A DNA stretch of 64,000 nucleotides, from NCBI GenBank assembly GCA_030248215.1, contig JASANG010001849.1, positions 1 through 64,000 of the forward strand, written 5' to 3'. The position numbers were made by a program, and so were the translations under genes. A model generated the notes under the pieces. It was not told the origin of the DNA, made no database searches, and was given only the letters and a program-made list of their open reading frames with translations. Source of the DNA: Enoplolaimus lenunculus. Taxonomy: Eukaryota; Nematoda; Enoplea; Enoplida; Thoracostomopsidae. Below are positions 10,681-23,874 of this stretch, one piece after another. Within the stretch, counting starts at the first letter, position 1, and each line of letters starts with the position of its first letter.

Positions 10681-13600
10681 ATGCCCAGCTATACGTTAGA
10701 CTATTTTGACTGCCGAGCATTGGGTGATCCGATACGCATGATTTTTCATCACGCTGGAGTTGAGTTTGTCGATAATCAGATTACAGGCGACGCGTGGCCG
10801 GCAGTGAAGCCAAGTGAGTTTACGTTTGTAGTTGATAGAATCGAACCTTGCGGGGTAGCGTCGTGTCGAAATATTTTGGCTTATTGAAGAGCGAAAATGT
10901 GTTAAGCAGTGTATGCATAAAAATTTGGAGTGCGGTAGGTTCTTCTATAACTATGACTCTCAGATCCGTACAAGTATTAATTGTCCTACCTATAACATTT
11001 TTAGAGTTTCCGTGTGAATTCAAGGTTGAAATTCAGTCCAATATGGTATTTTGAAAAATATGAGATACTGTGGTTCCTTGTAGAAGCGGATCCAGAACTT
11101 TCTCACAGCGGGAGGTCTAGCGAACGTTATGAAACGCAATTTTTACTGTATGCTATTTATGTGCCAATCTTGCGGGGTAGCGTCGTGTCGAAATATTTTG
11201 GCTTATTGAAGAGCGAAAATGTGTTAAGCAGTGTATGCATAAAAATTTGGAGTGCGGTAGGTTCTTCTATAACTATGACTCTGAGATCCGTACAAGTATT
11301 AATTGTCCTACCTATAACATTTTTAGAGTTTCCGTGTGAATTCAAGGTTGAAATTCAGTCCAATATGGTATTTTGAAAAATATGAGATACTGTGGTTCCT
11401 TGTAGAAGCGGATCCAGAACTTTCTCACGGCGGGAGGTCTAGCGAACGTTATGAAACGCAATTTTTACTGTATGCTATTTATGTGCCAATCTTGCGGGGT
11501 AGCGTCGTGTCGAAATATTTTGGCTTATTGAAGAGCGAAAATGTGTTAAGCAGTGTATGCATAAAAATTTGGAGTGCGGTAGGTTCTTCTATAACTATGA
11601 CTCTCAGATCCGTACAAGTATTAATTGTCCTACCTATAACATTTTTAGAGTTTCCGTGTGAATTCAAGGTTGAAATTCAGTCCAATATGGTATTTTGAAA
11701 AATATGAGATACTGTGGTTCCTTGTAGAAGCGGATCCAGAACTTTCTCACGGCGGGAGGTCTAGCGAACGTTATGAAACGCAATTTTTACTGTATGCTAT
11801 TTATGTGCCAATTTTCTGAGCGGAAAATTGCACCTTACCATTTTATCACGAACTATTTTCTGACGGGGGAGTAGAAACCTCACCACCCCTCTGGTGCCGC
11901 TATTGAGCCGTTGGTGTAGTCGATGGTAATTTTTTCATGCGTATGAGTCTCAATGAGCTTCGATAATTCCTGCTGAGTAGTGAGTATAGTTAAAACCTGT
12001 CTACAAACGTATGCGTAGTTTGCTACTAACTTGGGGCTTAAAAACGCCCCGCCGAAGAAATTTAACCCATTTACATTGCTCGTGGTAACCGTACCAAATT
12101 AGATTTGAAATTTTTTTGGATTGACATTTGCTTTAAGGAAAACGTAGTGGGTAGAAAAATTGCGAGCTATGCGTTCAAATCGTTGATGCAAGTATTTATG
12201 TCTTTTTGATTATGTATTTATCATATATTTTTGCTTTTAGAAACTGTATACGGATTTCTGCCAGTTCTCAAAATTGATAATGCTGAATACGGCGAATCGA
12301 CGGCGATTTTACGATATCTTGGCGAAAAGTTTAGTAAGTTTCTTCGTTATACTAGTAGTACTCTGGGGGTCATAAAGGGGCTCAACTCTTTTAAAAAATT
12401 TCTCCTTTTCCCTAAACACTTTCAATCTCGCTCGTAAATCATCACAAATCGTAGCATATTTTACGGAAAATTTTTAGCCCCGCCCCCTCTAGTATGTTGT
12501 CAGCTGGTTGCACTTTTGTAGTTCCCCCACAGTAGGAAAGTTCCTCCACAATGGGAAAGTCCTTTCTCACAGTTTCCGACTACTGAGTATCCTTTTATGC
12601 ATACAAACCGCACATTTAGGGTGGCTGACTGCCGCCTCGTTGAATCTGCAATTTGAAAGGACACTAAGCAGGGTGGGGCTTCCGCCCCGCAAGCCTCCAC
12701 GTTAAGCGGCATCATTCTTATACGTCAAAACAGTCCAATCAAAAGTACTTCATCAATAATGAGTTTTAGCTGTCTTAATAATGAATTGCTTAGTGATGGA
12801 ACTTAGCATGCGATAGCCCCCATTCTGCGTAGTATCTTTTCAAAACGAGGGAAGCTCAAATGGACAGCAGCCCCGTTAAAAATGGCACAAAGTTGGTTCA
12901 AAACTTTAGGTTGTTAGCAAAAAAGTCCCCTTCAAGTTTGCGTAGTGTGGGTGAGAAAAGAACAAAAGTGCCGAGCTGACTATGGGCCTGCTTAGAAAGT
13001 TGATGTTTCGAAACTTAAAACCAACATTTCAGTTTTAACCCGTAAAGTGTTTTACTTATCTGCTCCCGTGTTTCGACGTCGTAGCTGTCATCAAGTCCAA
13101 ATTCCTTAAACTACAAATGCCCCTAAAAAGTTTTGGGCCCCCTAGAAAGTTATTAACCTTGCTTGCAAGTCAACAAAAACGCTTGTATGTCCCTCTTGAA
13201 AATGTTTTAGCCTCTTTAGCAAGGTGAGCACGCTACGGGCGTCAACGCAATAGATTGATATTTCGGTGGGTTTTACATATCTATTTAAAACTTCAAAATA
13301 TTACTAATTGCTTCCAGATCTTGCTGGCGAAACTTTGGAAGACAAGCTTCACATGGATTCTGTTATTGACGCGACTAAAGATATTATGTCTGGTCTGTTG
13401 AAACCGTCGTATCCACCTGGAATGGATGATGCGAAGCGAGTAAGCTATTAATGCAAAGCCTGCTTGCCGTTCGAACAATATTAAGGTTGAATGACTCGTT
13501 TTCGATGTTTGGCTCAAAGTTTAAAACGACGACGGGAATTAAACGTTGAGCCTATTTCACTCGAGAGAAGCATGCTTTCACTATACCACGCGGTCAATTT

Positions 13601-16310
13601 ATTATATTATTTGCGCATGTATGGCATTTTGATTTAAGATGATGTTGTAGTGACCCGAATAAGAGGTGGATTGATATTTACTTGACCTCACCAGAGGGCA
13701 CTCCTTGTTATTCGGTTACGGACTGTTATTTATTTTTAACCCACGCTCCGCCACCCTTCGGTACTGATATATATCCGGCACTGCAACTATCCGTTGAATT
13801 AAACGTATATTTGTCTTGTATCAAAAACTTGAACGATAATGCAAGGTTATACTTAGGAATGTACTTTTAACTTTTAAGAATGCTTTCAAGTTTGGAACTC
13901 AACTTTATTTGGTCCTGGAGTTATTAATGCGCTACAATTAAAGATATTTGACATATATGGCCTCTAATTGTGGTTTATTAACTGTATCCGCTAACGGACT
14001 CTTATTACGGATGCGGACTCCTATTCATTGGTAGTCAAAATAAGTTCCCCCTCTTTTTATCCCCCTCTTATTCCTGTCACTACAGTACAGTATACACAGA
14101 CACTGGTTTTCCTAATCGATCAGGGTTTGGTTTAAGTATAACGATATTTTTAACAGCCGGGTAGAATTTTCGCATTAAATTCAATTACTTTAATTCAGTA
14201 TAATGAAGCTTTAAACGTGTCAGCGCTTAACGCAGTGGTGTTCCCGACTGGTTCATTACAGGTGGGCTCTGGTACATTTTTCACCATATTTACGGCTACG
14301 TTTAGGAAGATGTTTACCCATACCTATGCCTAAGTCTGAGCCTAAACCTAAAACGTATGCTTTAATTTTGAATGCGAGGGAACGTGATCAACAGCCAACC
14401 GGTAGATGACCAGCCGCAAATCGTAAAGTTATAGACCGTCATAATTTCGATATAAGACGGCAGATATCCAAAAACTCTGATAGGTATAGTGTCCTCAAGT
14501 TATTGTGGAAGATGCATAAATGAAACATCAGAATATTTATTTTTTCTTTCAGAAAGAATACTTCGCTCAGAAGAAAGCCGAATTTCCAGAAACGTTTAGG
14601 TTTATTGAAAAGCAACTCGGCCGGTGCGCTGGAGATTATATTACTGGATCAAAGGTTAGTTGTTTTCTGACGGCAAACTTTTAAATACTATATTACTTTA
14701 GAACTGTAAAGTTTGAAGTTTATTAATCACGGGCTCGTGGACAAAGTTGAAAGTTTAAGATCAGTGTAGGGGCCAGATAGACGGTATTATTGTAGCATCA
14801 TTTGTTTCACGCTCACTTGTTCCGTGAACACCGTATTAATATTATTTTTTACTTTGGTGTGATGTATATTCGTTGAAACAAACTGTCACCGTTCAGCCCG
14901 GAACTGAGCAGAAAATTGTTTCAGGCCGCATATTTTCAGAAACGACTCATTTTCTTTGGCGTATCCAAGGCGACCGCCATTTGTAGCCCCACTCAAACGG
15001 AGATCTAATCAAAATGTTACATTTTGATTTAGAACTAAAATTGCGTTTAGTTTCTCGCTCGCGAACTTTTGACAGTATTTATTATATATGAATCACGAGG
15101 CATCTTTTATTGGGAATTTCTACTGAATTGCAATAGGACGCTGTATTTGTTCAAGACATTTTGTTTTTTTTCTTCTTCGTGTTTCGCGGTTTCAACCTGT
15201 ATCCCTTAGCTTGCAATATCATGAGTTATTGAGTTTGATACACGCTGACATGGGTTTTCGAGGCTTAACTGTGTATGCTGTGATGCCATACCATCGTTTG
15301 GAACATCTCATGCACGTAACGTTTACACTATATAATTTGTGAATAATTTTATGACTTAATCATATACTTTTTAAGCGGTCAGTGGACTGGTTATTGGACC
15401 AATGTTTTATTCGGTGCAATTTAATAAAATAGCCAGAATTCTTTAAGCAGGGCACATGAGTAACAACAGTACAAGCATATTCCTAAACCTAAGCCCAAAT
15501 TGATGGCAGATCCAGAGAGGGCATGGGGCGTACGCCACCATTCAGATTTTTGTGATAAAAGGGTAAGGTCTCTTCTACCTTACAATTTTTCAACCTCAAA
15601 AATTTTTTGTAAAATATGATAAGATCCCAAACTTACAATTTTCCTCAGAAATTTTTTTGTAACAAAATGATAAGATCCCTGCCTTACAATTTTCTCCTCG
15701 GAAATATTTTGTGATAAAATGATAAAGTTCATACCTTACAGTTATTTCCCCTCAGAAAATCTCCAACCCACCCTGTCCGAAATTTCTAGATGCGCCAGTG
15801 GCCGATGCCTTGGAGAAACGATAACCCTTTTCTATGCTTAGACCTAAGCCTAATCGTAAGCAAAAAAATCGTCTAAAGCTAAAACTTAATACTCTATTCG
15901 ACTCAGCGGAAAAACTGTATAGCTTTCGAAGCAACGTGAACCCATGACGAAACATCGAGATTTATATATCACAAAGCCACTGTTTACAGGGTTGAACCTA
16001 ACCTGCTGGATCAAAGAGTTTAAGTAAATGTTCTTTCGCTTCGCTTGCATCAACAATCGTTTGAGTAAGTTTATGCGCCCCCGAAATCAAATGCTAACAA
16101 AGTCACTATCAAAACATATAATTGTTTCAGCTTACATGGGCCGACTTTTCCATGTACGGCGTATGGAATGTCTGCGTGCACTTCATGGGACCGGAGGTAT
16201 TTGATGCTACGCCAAATATTAAAAAGCATTACACAACAATGCATTCGTTACCAACAATGAAGTCTTTTATGGAAAAAACAAAAAACGTTCCAACGTATCC
16301 ATGGAATTAA
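10681..16310 (+). CDS. Sigma-like glutathione S-transferase, copy A (5 exons)
   Basis: Exons read as 10681-10813, 12241-12333, 13318-13439, 14553-14654 and 16131-16310; phases agree throughout and give 209 residues, a normal length for cytosolic GSTs. The protein would join glutathione to electrophiles, or act as a prostaglandin D synthase as some sigma enzymes do. Residues 1-80 are the thioredoxin-like domain. It has Tyr8 in MPSYTLDYF as the likely catalytic tyrosine, the LPVLKID cis-proline segment, and ESTAILRYLGEKF as the glutathione-binding serine region. The rest is the all-helical domain, including LTWADF, the conserved N-capping box seen in GSTs. The ATG at 10681 is chosen over 10654 because copy B starts at the equivalent residue with MPSY. 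The class assignment is by eye; pi-like nematode GSTs are the alternative. Confidence 0.9.
10847..11812 (+). repeat. Tandem triplication, 3 x 322 bp, in GST-A intron 1
   Basis: Three adjacent units start at 10847, 11169 and 11491, each beginning CTTGCGGGGTAGCGTCGTG and ending ...TTATGTGCCAAT. They differ at only a couple of bases (for example CTCAGATCC against CTGAGATCC, and CACAGCGGG against CACGGCGGG). Such near-identity means a very recent duplication. Each unit carries the same accidental ORF, which I do not regard as a gene because 322 is not a multiple of three and the region is intronic. Confidence 0.95.
12625..12710 (+). repeat. Dispersed repeat shared with 9335-9415
   Basis: Blocks TGCCGCCTCGTTGAATCTGC, AATTTGAAAGGACACTAAGC and GCCCCGCAAGCCTCCACG match 9335-9415 in the same order. 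The family is not identified. It lies in GST-A intron 2. Confidence 0.5.
13650..14080 (+). mobile_element. TA-target MITE, copy 2
   Basis: A 431 bp element in GST-A intron 3. Left end GTGACCCGAATAAGAGG and right end CCTCTTATTCCTGTCAC are inverted repeats, each flanked by TA (13648-13649 and 14081-14082). The interior is homologous in reverse to 5822-6224. No coding capacity. Confidence 0.75.
15545..15765 (+). repeat. Short tandem array, about 4 units of 50-64 bp
   Basis: Successive units share TGATAAGATCCC, CTTACAATTTTCCTCAG and AAATTTTTTTGTAA. Unit starts (TGATAA) fall near 15553, 15617, 15668 and 15720. Located in GST-A intron 4, flanked by TTAGGC-rich stretches at about 15470-15500 and 15835-15870. 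Confidence 0.65.
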
Positions 16311-16344
16311 TATTGCATGCTTTCTTTATAAAACTTACGTTTTG

Positions 16345-16545
16345 TTTGGCCAATGTTACTTTAAAGGGCGTAACAGTAGAGTAAGCGTATTCCTAAGCCT
16401 AAGCCTAAGCGTTGCAGAAATGTGTTCCTAAGTTAAAGCCTAAGCCTAAGCAAAATGTGTAATCTAAAATCAAAAACTACTCTTTTATAGACTCACCAAA
16501 TACCTGGACGCCCCTTAAACTAACATGAGCTTTTTGTTTCATGTA
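16345..16545 (+). mobile_element. TTAGGC-rich MITE, most complete copy
   Basis: Terminal repeats: GGCCAATGTTACTTTAAAGG on the left, CCCCTTAAACTAACATGAGC on the right. The interior has CCTAAGCCTAAGCCTAAGCG twice, separated by GTTGCAGAAATGTGTTCCTA. It lies about 35 bases after the GST-A stop codon, so it may provide or disturb the 3' UTR. Confidence 0.7.
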
Positions 16546-17561
16546 AAGCTGAAGAGGGCCAAAAAGATCGGTGCAATATAAAGCATATTATATAGCGTAA
16601 TTTCTGCAGTAAATCTCGGCTACAAAAAATGCCAGGGGAACAACAGATACCAATTCCAACAACGAAAAAAATATAACTTGTCAAACTTTTTGGCAAAAAA
16701 GTTTTTGGGGGGAATTGAGACCTTGAAAAATCGCATTTTGTAAAAATTCAACTTTATGCTTGGAATGGGGAGGCCATGAGAAGCTCAAATATGCAAAAAA
16801 TTACCAAATTACCTCCAACGATTTTTATATAAACTCGGGCTGGGGGATAACATAAAAGAACCCAAAATTACGCTAAAATTTGTAAAAGCGTATTTTCTTG
16901 TTTGCCAAAATTTCAGTAGAAATATATACCCCTCTATTCTTGACATTGTACACGCCCCTTAGCTTTGTTTATCGTCGAGATACGTTTGTTTCTATAATAG
17001 ATTTGTGCTAAAAATTTGTTTATTCTCAACTATAGACAAACTAGATGCTCCAGTTCTGTTGTCATAGCGACTCAAAAAAGGCATACAGATACTTTAAGCG
17101 TTGCTAGAAATGTTTCGGTTGTAATTACACTTGAAATTCGACAGTATTAATATTTGAAATTATTTTTGTTACAAAACGTCTGTTGTTTTGTTAAAAACGG
17201 ATGTTCCGTTTTTTGACAACATCTAGTTTTGTAAGAGTGATGACAAACTGACAAATAGGCATAAATTTTATTTCTACGACTGCCCCTGGTAAGGTTGGTG
17301 CCGGATATCCGGATTTGCAAAGTACACTGCAAAAAGGGTGTGTCAAAATGAGTCGAATTTGACTCTGGCGGAGTCGAGTGGCGAGTTTCATTCTTCTATA
17401 AAGGGTCCGTAAGACCTATACTGATTTCACGTTATTATATATTATGTTTGGCCGAAACTACATGTGAATCGTGAACCATTTTTAGACTTTGCACGCAGGG
17501 TAAAGTACCGTATTATAATTCCATAAATTAGCTTATTAATCCTACATCACAGTAAACAAAA

Positions 17562-20500
17562 ATGCCGTCATACACAGTTGTTTACTTCCCAGTCCGTGGA
17601 GCAGGTGATCCAATCAGAATGATTTTGCATCACGCTGGTGTTGCGTATCAAGATCAACACGTCGACATGGCTTCGTGGGAAACAATGAAACCAAGTGAGT
17701 GATATATTATTCCAATCGAAAATACAGGAGCAATTATTTATCACAGTTTGACAACATGGGCCATCTGAAACGCAAATTATGAATAAGGACTGCGAAAATA
17801 CTACATGGGCTGTTAAGGTTAACTAGCCAATGTATACAACAAGGCAGTAAACAGTAGTATAAGCATATTAGTAAGCCTAAACCGAAGTCTAAGCATAAGG
17901 AATGAACTGTTACCTAAAGCTATGGCTAAGCTTTAGCAAAAAAATATCTAAAGCTTAGCTCACGGTATGGCAGTCCCACAGAAAAACGTTTCGTCTCTGA
18001 TCTTTACAGATTTAAAATAAAAGAAGTGTTGTTTTTATCACTGCAGCTCTTTGGCCAGGGCGTAATCGGATATTGCTTTCCAGCAAAAATCGGTATCGGT
18101 TTCCGTTTCCGCTATAGAAATAAGAAAAATGGTTATTTTTCATTTAAAATTAGTCATAAATCACGTAGATATCTCGCAATCCATGCATCCGCCATTTTTC
18201 CTTTAAAATTTTTGAACGACCGGTGAATATTTGCATGCCACAATTGTGTTGGCAGAAAAACGAAACATTTTTGAAACTGTTATATTGCCACATTTGTTTT
18301 CCGTTTTACTATCAGTTTCCGTTATTTCTGCTATCCGTTCACACCCTGGTTTGATCTGTTCAGGGCAATAGATAGGGTTGATACATCCAGGATAACTTAT
18401 AACTTGAATATGCATTCTGGGCATAGGTATGTATAAATTAAATATTTAACAGTAACACTGTTGCCATGATGCTTATGTCATAAGTTCTATAATTTTGTTT
18501 CACTAAAAAAATTTGTGGTGATTTTAGATTTTTGAACCTGCAATAAAGTTTTAAAATTTAGTGCTCTTAAGAAACTAAAGTTTTTGAACAATGACATAGT
18601 GAAATTTGGTTCTGAAGGGATAGCCTATTTAGTAAAATATATCAACATTTCACCTTGTACCATGTTAATTCTAGCAACGGTCTTTGGGCACTTGCCAATG
18701 TTGAAAGTTGACAATCAACAATTCGCCGAAACTGTACCAATTGTAAGATATTTGGGCGAAAAATTTGGTAAGCAGCAACCATAGAAATAACAAATTTCGG
18801 GTTTTGTACACTTGTCATCACATTTACGCTTTAAAGCTGAGGCTTAGGTTTAGGTTAGGGCAAAGTGCACAACAGCTCAAATTTATTCAAAGTATGCAGC
18901 TGATATCATTTATCTTAATACGGCAAAACATTCTACGTTACTAAAGACAATCGTTTAAATCTCTTTATATAACATTAATTAAGCTGCTTGTGAACTATAA
19001 AGTTCATGGATTGAATGCTTCGAAGGTACAAATAATTCTTAATATTACAAATGATAAACTTTTTACCTGGGTAATGCAATGTCCGAATATTTCACAAACC
19101 TATGAAAAAAGCTTCCATCAGCGTAAACATTGTTTAAGATTATTGTGTGTACAAAGAGAATAAAAGAGATTGCCGGAACCAAAATGCTTCTATTCCAGTT
19201 TTAGCTATGTTTTCTAAACATGTGGAAACATTTATTAGATATATACTCTAGAACTTTGGACACGATTTAGTTTTAAACTTATACACGCTGAAGCTAAGGC
19301 GGCTTACTGTAAGACTCAGGAATACGGCTTAGAGTACGGTTACGCTTCAAAAAGTAACATTGGCCCATCTTGTAAAGATGAGTCTACATATTTTTTCGTG
19401 TGAAGTTCTATATATTCATTATTTTTTTGCTATTTTAGGACTAAACGGCGATAACTTGGAGCAAAAGATGTGTATTGATTCTATTGTGGATGCGTTCAAG
19501 GATGTCTATCAAAGCATTATGAAACCGTGTTATACAATGAAAGTTGACGAGCGGGTAAGTATACAAGAAAATTGTTTCATCACGATTTCTTTATGGCAGT
19601 TTGGGAATTTTTTGCAATTCTGGCCAGAATTTTCTCATATAGTTTTCTCTACGTTGCTCACACTTTACTCTATGTGAGAAGGGGTTAACTTTTTTAATCA
19701 CAATCAGATCAAATAATGCAACGTATACCATCAGCCACAATCCGGCGCGTATATATGTTGCATACAAAGGGAGAGATAGAAGTGCTCTAAAATATTTAGA
19801 CAGGCAGTAGAAGTGCAGCTTCACATGTTTTGAAACAACATGCTGAAGTGAAGGTCCAAATTTTTCAATCGCTACTCAGTCAAAGATCCTGAATACATGC
19901 GCAGTGTTTAACAATCACTCGGCATGTGTGTCATTTAAAATCTCCACAAGACGTGAAAACTCGATCGAGCTCGAGTGTCAAGTTTCCATAGCTGAGTAAT
20001 GACGATAAACGCCTCGAACTTTTAGGCTGTGATTCAAATCCTGGCTTGAAATAAATTGTTATACGTAATTCTAAGCGTTCACGCGAGAAAGAACGAAAGT
20101 TTATAAACGAGAAAGAACGAAAGTTTTATATTTGTGTATTGTTTTTGATATTTTTCCTATTTCAGAAACAATACTTCGAAAAACAAAAAGCTGAATTTGC
20201 GAAGACGTGCTCGTTTGTTGAAAAGCATTTGGGAAAATGCAACGGCAATTTTGTTGCTGGTTCGAAGGTATGTTGTTATTCAAAATAGCACTGATAGAGA
20301 ATTCAATGATATCAGAAAGGATTTCAAATGAGTTACAAACAGGGCTAAAAGGACTAGAAATTTTGTAATAAAGCCCGAAGACCATATTGAGCCTAAATTT
20401 TGTTTCAACTATAAACTACACTGTGATGACCAATGCCCGGGCATAGTCAGAAACTGATTAACGGCGAGATGGTTTTCAGTATGACTGAACAAATATTAGA

Positions 20501-21962
20501 GATTAACTGATATATGAAACAAATTGGCTTAAACACAATCTATTATGCTCAAACCTGTTTCACAAGACCGTGAAAATAAGGAATAACACGATAGTTATCA
20601 GGATTAGGTCTATATATTTGCAGCTTATACAAACAAAAAGTTAGAAAAAATGCTCAGCACTTGCGCAATGTTAGATATGCTTCATATCTATACAGTTATA
20701 GTTGGAATGCCCCACATATGTATTTTTGGCAACGTTCCAGGATGACTTTGTTTACAATGTTTTCTTAGAACGAAAGGGTGAATGTTTTGTGAAAAGAAAA
20801 TTTGCATGTAGGTTGTAGTGCATTCGTTAACTTTTGCGCATTGGGCAAATCAGGCTGACTACTTTCGATTAAAAGGATAGTAACTAGACTAGCACTGTTG
20901 CATGATTTAACCTGCAAAACCATGAAGGAACATTAGCGTCCGAAATATTCTTGGCAATTATTAATTCTTCTGAAACATATATATTTAGAACGTTTTCAGC
21001 AGGTTATTATATTGAGAAAATTAACTTTTGTTTGATCAAAGCGAGCATATACGGGTATTAATTTCGTTGGCATGAGTTTGGATGTTTAATATTCATAAAG
21101 TTATGCGTAATAGGACATTTATGTGTGCGAACATAGTGTAACTTCACAGTTATGCATCGAATTGGAGAATTTTTGACATAATTCTTACTACAATATTTTG
21201 GGAATCTCCAAGATAATGGCTGGATTGCCGAGACATAAAACTTAAGTCACAAAGAGTTTTGCTTTGACCACATTTAACCGATTTGGCTAGAACAATGTAA
21301 GATTTCTGAGTTTCTAAAACTCGATTCTGACCACGCAGCGAAACAAATAACTCGACTGAGAAATGCACATTTTTAAAGTTAAATAGCGAACGTGTAAAAA
21401 GTGCTGAACCAAAATGAAAAATTCAATGCATTTTCTTTGAAGGGATTTTAACCATAACTTCAGAAGGTCGCATTCGTTTAGAAACATTTGGCACGAATAT
21501 ACTCTTACAAATTATTGTTCCTGTTTGGAAATTACACCAAAATCGCAACATGACAGAGAGTAAATCTCCAATAAACTAAACGGTGCTCTTTCGTCAATAT
21601 TTTCCAGAGACGTTGTCACGATTATGGAATTATCCGAACATTCTGTAATAAAAATTTTGAGAGACTTTCTTGAAAAAGTACTTAAAACCCGTGGACAGAA
21701 ATCACACAGAAATCGATACCCAGTCACTCCTAGTTACGTCCATGCCATTACACTATGTTTAGTATATTTGCCAATATATTTTCAGATTACCTGGGCAGAT
21801 TTTGTACTGCTAGGATACTGGAATGTTTTCGTTCACTTTATGGGCAAACAAGTGTTTGACAGTGTTCCGAACATGAAAAAACACTACGAAGCAATTAGCA
21901 GCCAGCCAACGATGAAGGCATTCATGGAAAAAACCAAAAATGTTCCAACATACCCATTTTAA
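17562..21962 (+). CDS. Sigma-like glutathione S-transferase, copy B (5 exons)
   Basis: Exons 17562-17694, 18675-18767, 19439-19554, 20166-20267 and 21786-21962 give 206 residues. Exons 1, 2 and 4 have the same lengths as in copy A (133, 93 and 102 bases) and all phases match, so the two genes are a tandem duplicate pair. The N-terminus MPSYTVVYFPVRGAGDPIRM keeps Tyr8 and the RGAGDPIR helix better than copy A. The glutathione-binding stretch reads FAETVPIVRYLGEKF, with Glu-Thr where many family members have Gln-Ser. The C-terminal domain carries ITWADF and ends MEKTKNVPTYPF, almost the same as copy A. Exon 3 is six bases shorter than in A. The sequences have diverged clearly, so the duplication is old, unlike the recent triplication in copy A's intron. 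Confidence 0.9.
17829..17985 (+). mobile_element. Degenerate TTAGGC-rich MITE in GST-B intron 1
   Basis: Left terminus GCCAATGTATACAACAAGGC, then CAGTAGTATAAGCATATTAG and several CCTAAG/CTTAG tracts. The right end is unclear. Related to the copy at 5137-5270. Confidence 0.45.
18056..18348. mobile_element. hAT-like MITE relic (CAGGGCGTAATCGGATA)
   Basis: Begins CAGGGCGTAATCGGATA and ends TATCCGTTCACACCCTG, an imperfect inverted repeat with the CAGGG...CCCTG ends common in hAT elements. The inner parts TCGGTTTCCGTTTCCG and CAGTTTCCGTTATTTC also mirror each other. I see no convincing 8-bp target duplication. A block from its middle (AATATTTGCATGCC, AATTGTGTTGGCAGAAAAA) recurs at about 23240-23285. 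Confidence 0.5.
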
Positions 21963-23874
21963 AATGAAAATTCCTTAAACCAAAAAGTGTATGATCATTC
22001 TTTAGCAAGAGTATTCCATTGGGTATTGTGCGGAACGGAATGTACTCAGCGCACGTTGTGTTTTTGTCCACCCTGCTCATTTATGGCGCGGGGTGGTCGG
22101 CGTGGTTGAAACCATAAAATTAAAGATGCTATTAATATTAAAATGCATAACAAAAAAAGGTCCGTTTATTATTATTGACCTCAATTCCAGTTCGTCTTCA
22201 GTTTTGTATGCTCTGTATCATGTGTCAACCCCATCACCTAAAATAAACGAGGTATCGGAAAATTGCAACGTGCGCGCGCTGGTACATTGAGTGCCACGCA
22301 TATTTTTGGAAGTTGCACACCCGTGCCTAAAGAATCGTTGTCAACGTTTCGTTAAACTTTTATGCGCAAAATTAGTCTGTTAAATTTCAAATATACGCCT
22401 GAGCCACAATATAGGTATGACCAAAGTTTATTTCTCGAAAACTGTCAGATTTTGATTTGTTATGTCAGCTTGGTCTTGTTCGTTTGAGCTTAACTCATAC
22501 AAGTATTTATAATAATCGCATGCAAGTATAATTGCCATTTATTCATGTGAAGCATTACGATTCATACGGGTTTGCAAAGCTCAGGTCTATTTTAAAATAC
22601 TGTTTACCATAAAAAGAAATTTGTAATTCGTTTAATTTAATACACCATTGTAAACATTTACAGGTTTGCAAACCTACCATATATATTCATGAGAAAACGT
22701 TTTCACTTTTTTATTATATAGTTTTTGCCCTTTAGATTCATTAAAAATTAATTTATTGGTAGTTTGGTTCACATGCGTTTGCACGTCATGAAGTGTATGT
22801 GCATTTTTGTTACGAAAATTGTCCATCAAAGAAAGTCCAATAAGTTAGAGTGTATATCGGACGTCTGTTTCCGGCTATGTCAGAGAACTGACCTAAGCTC
22901 AAATAGAATTTTTACCCAAGGTTCCATGAAGTTTAGCGGGGAAAATTTCGCATTTTTGTAAGTCTTACAGAGACTAGATAGATATTGTTAAAGTTGCAGT
23001 CAACAAATTTTAACTATCAGTATCTAATCTTATTTCCCATAAATTTTATTAAGTTGTGTCAAAAATAAAATATTTTACACGCTTTTACGTTTCAAAGAGC
23101 GTCTTTCTATATGTTTTCTGTAAATGGAGAAACTTAAAGTATAACTTAAATTTTTGTAAGTCAACCATTTGCTACGTTTCAACATTATTAGGGTGTAACC
23201 GTCAGTGCATTCGCTAGTTTTCTTTTAAAATTTTAATAATCCCGGTAAATATTTGCATACCTCAATTGTGTTGGCAGAAAAATAAAGTATCCATTATCAT
23301 CATACTCAACAATTGTCCAATAAGGTAAGATTTTAAAAAATTTTCCATTTTTGGTTTTTATAAACGATAATCTTTGTACTTAATGTTAATTAAATTAATA
23401 TTTTTCAAACATTCGGTTTTCACGTTCAACCAGGGTACTCCGCCATCATGATGATTTCCACCATCAACTTCAATATTTAATACTAAATAACAGATTTTGC
23501 ATACATCAAATACTGCTCAAACAATTAAGGCACTAATTACAATAGACGTATTTCATAATTCTCGCAGTACATATCGCTATAGGTGAAACTACTACGGTAT
23601 GCGGTTAACGGTCATTAGGCGTCGAATTCAAACGGGATTTGAAAACAAAATTTCTCACCACGAAATTCTGATTTTAAAAAATTTAAGGTTTTGTACGCAA
23701 GCTTTGTCATTTCGCAGGTGTTCCAGGTTATCAACATTTTGAACTAAACGTTCGAATTTTCTCGATTTTTGAAGTTAAATTGCAAAATTTCTAGATTTTT
23801 CAGACCATAACCGTAAATACTTAAAACAATATTGTAATTCACATAAAATAAGCAATAAATAGTATAAATATAGG
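21963..23874. other. Intergenic, no recognisable gene
   Basis: Downstream of GST-B. An AATAAA-like signal is not obvious close to the stop. About 23214-23300 holds an 80-base block shared with the relic at 18056-18348. ORFs here are short and unconvincing. Confidence 0.45.

Noticed and set aside
10848-11698. Repeated 120-residue ORFs
   Set aside because: They are the same accidental frame in each unit of the 322-bp triplication, within GST-A intron 1, with no family likeness.
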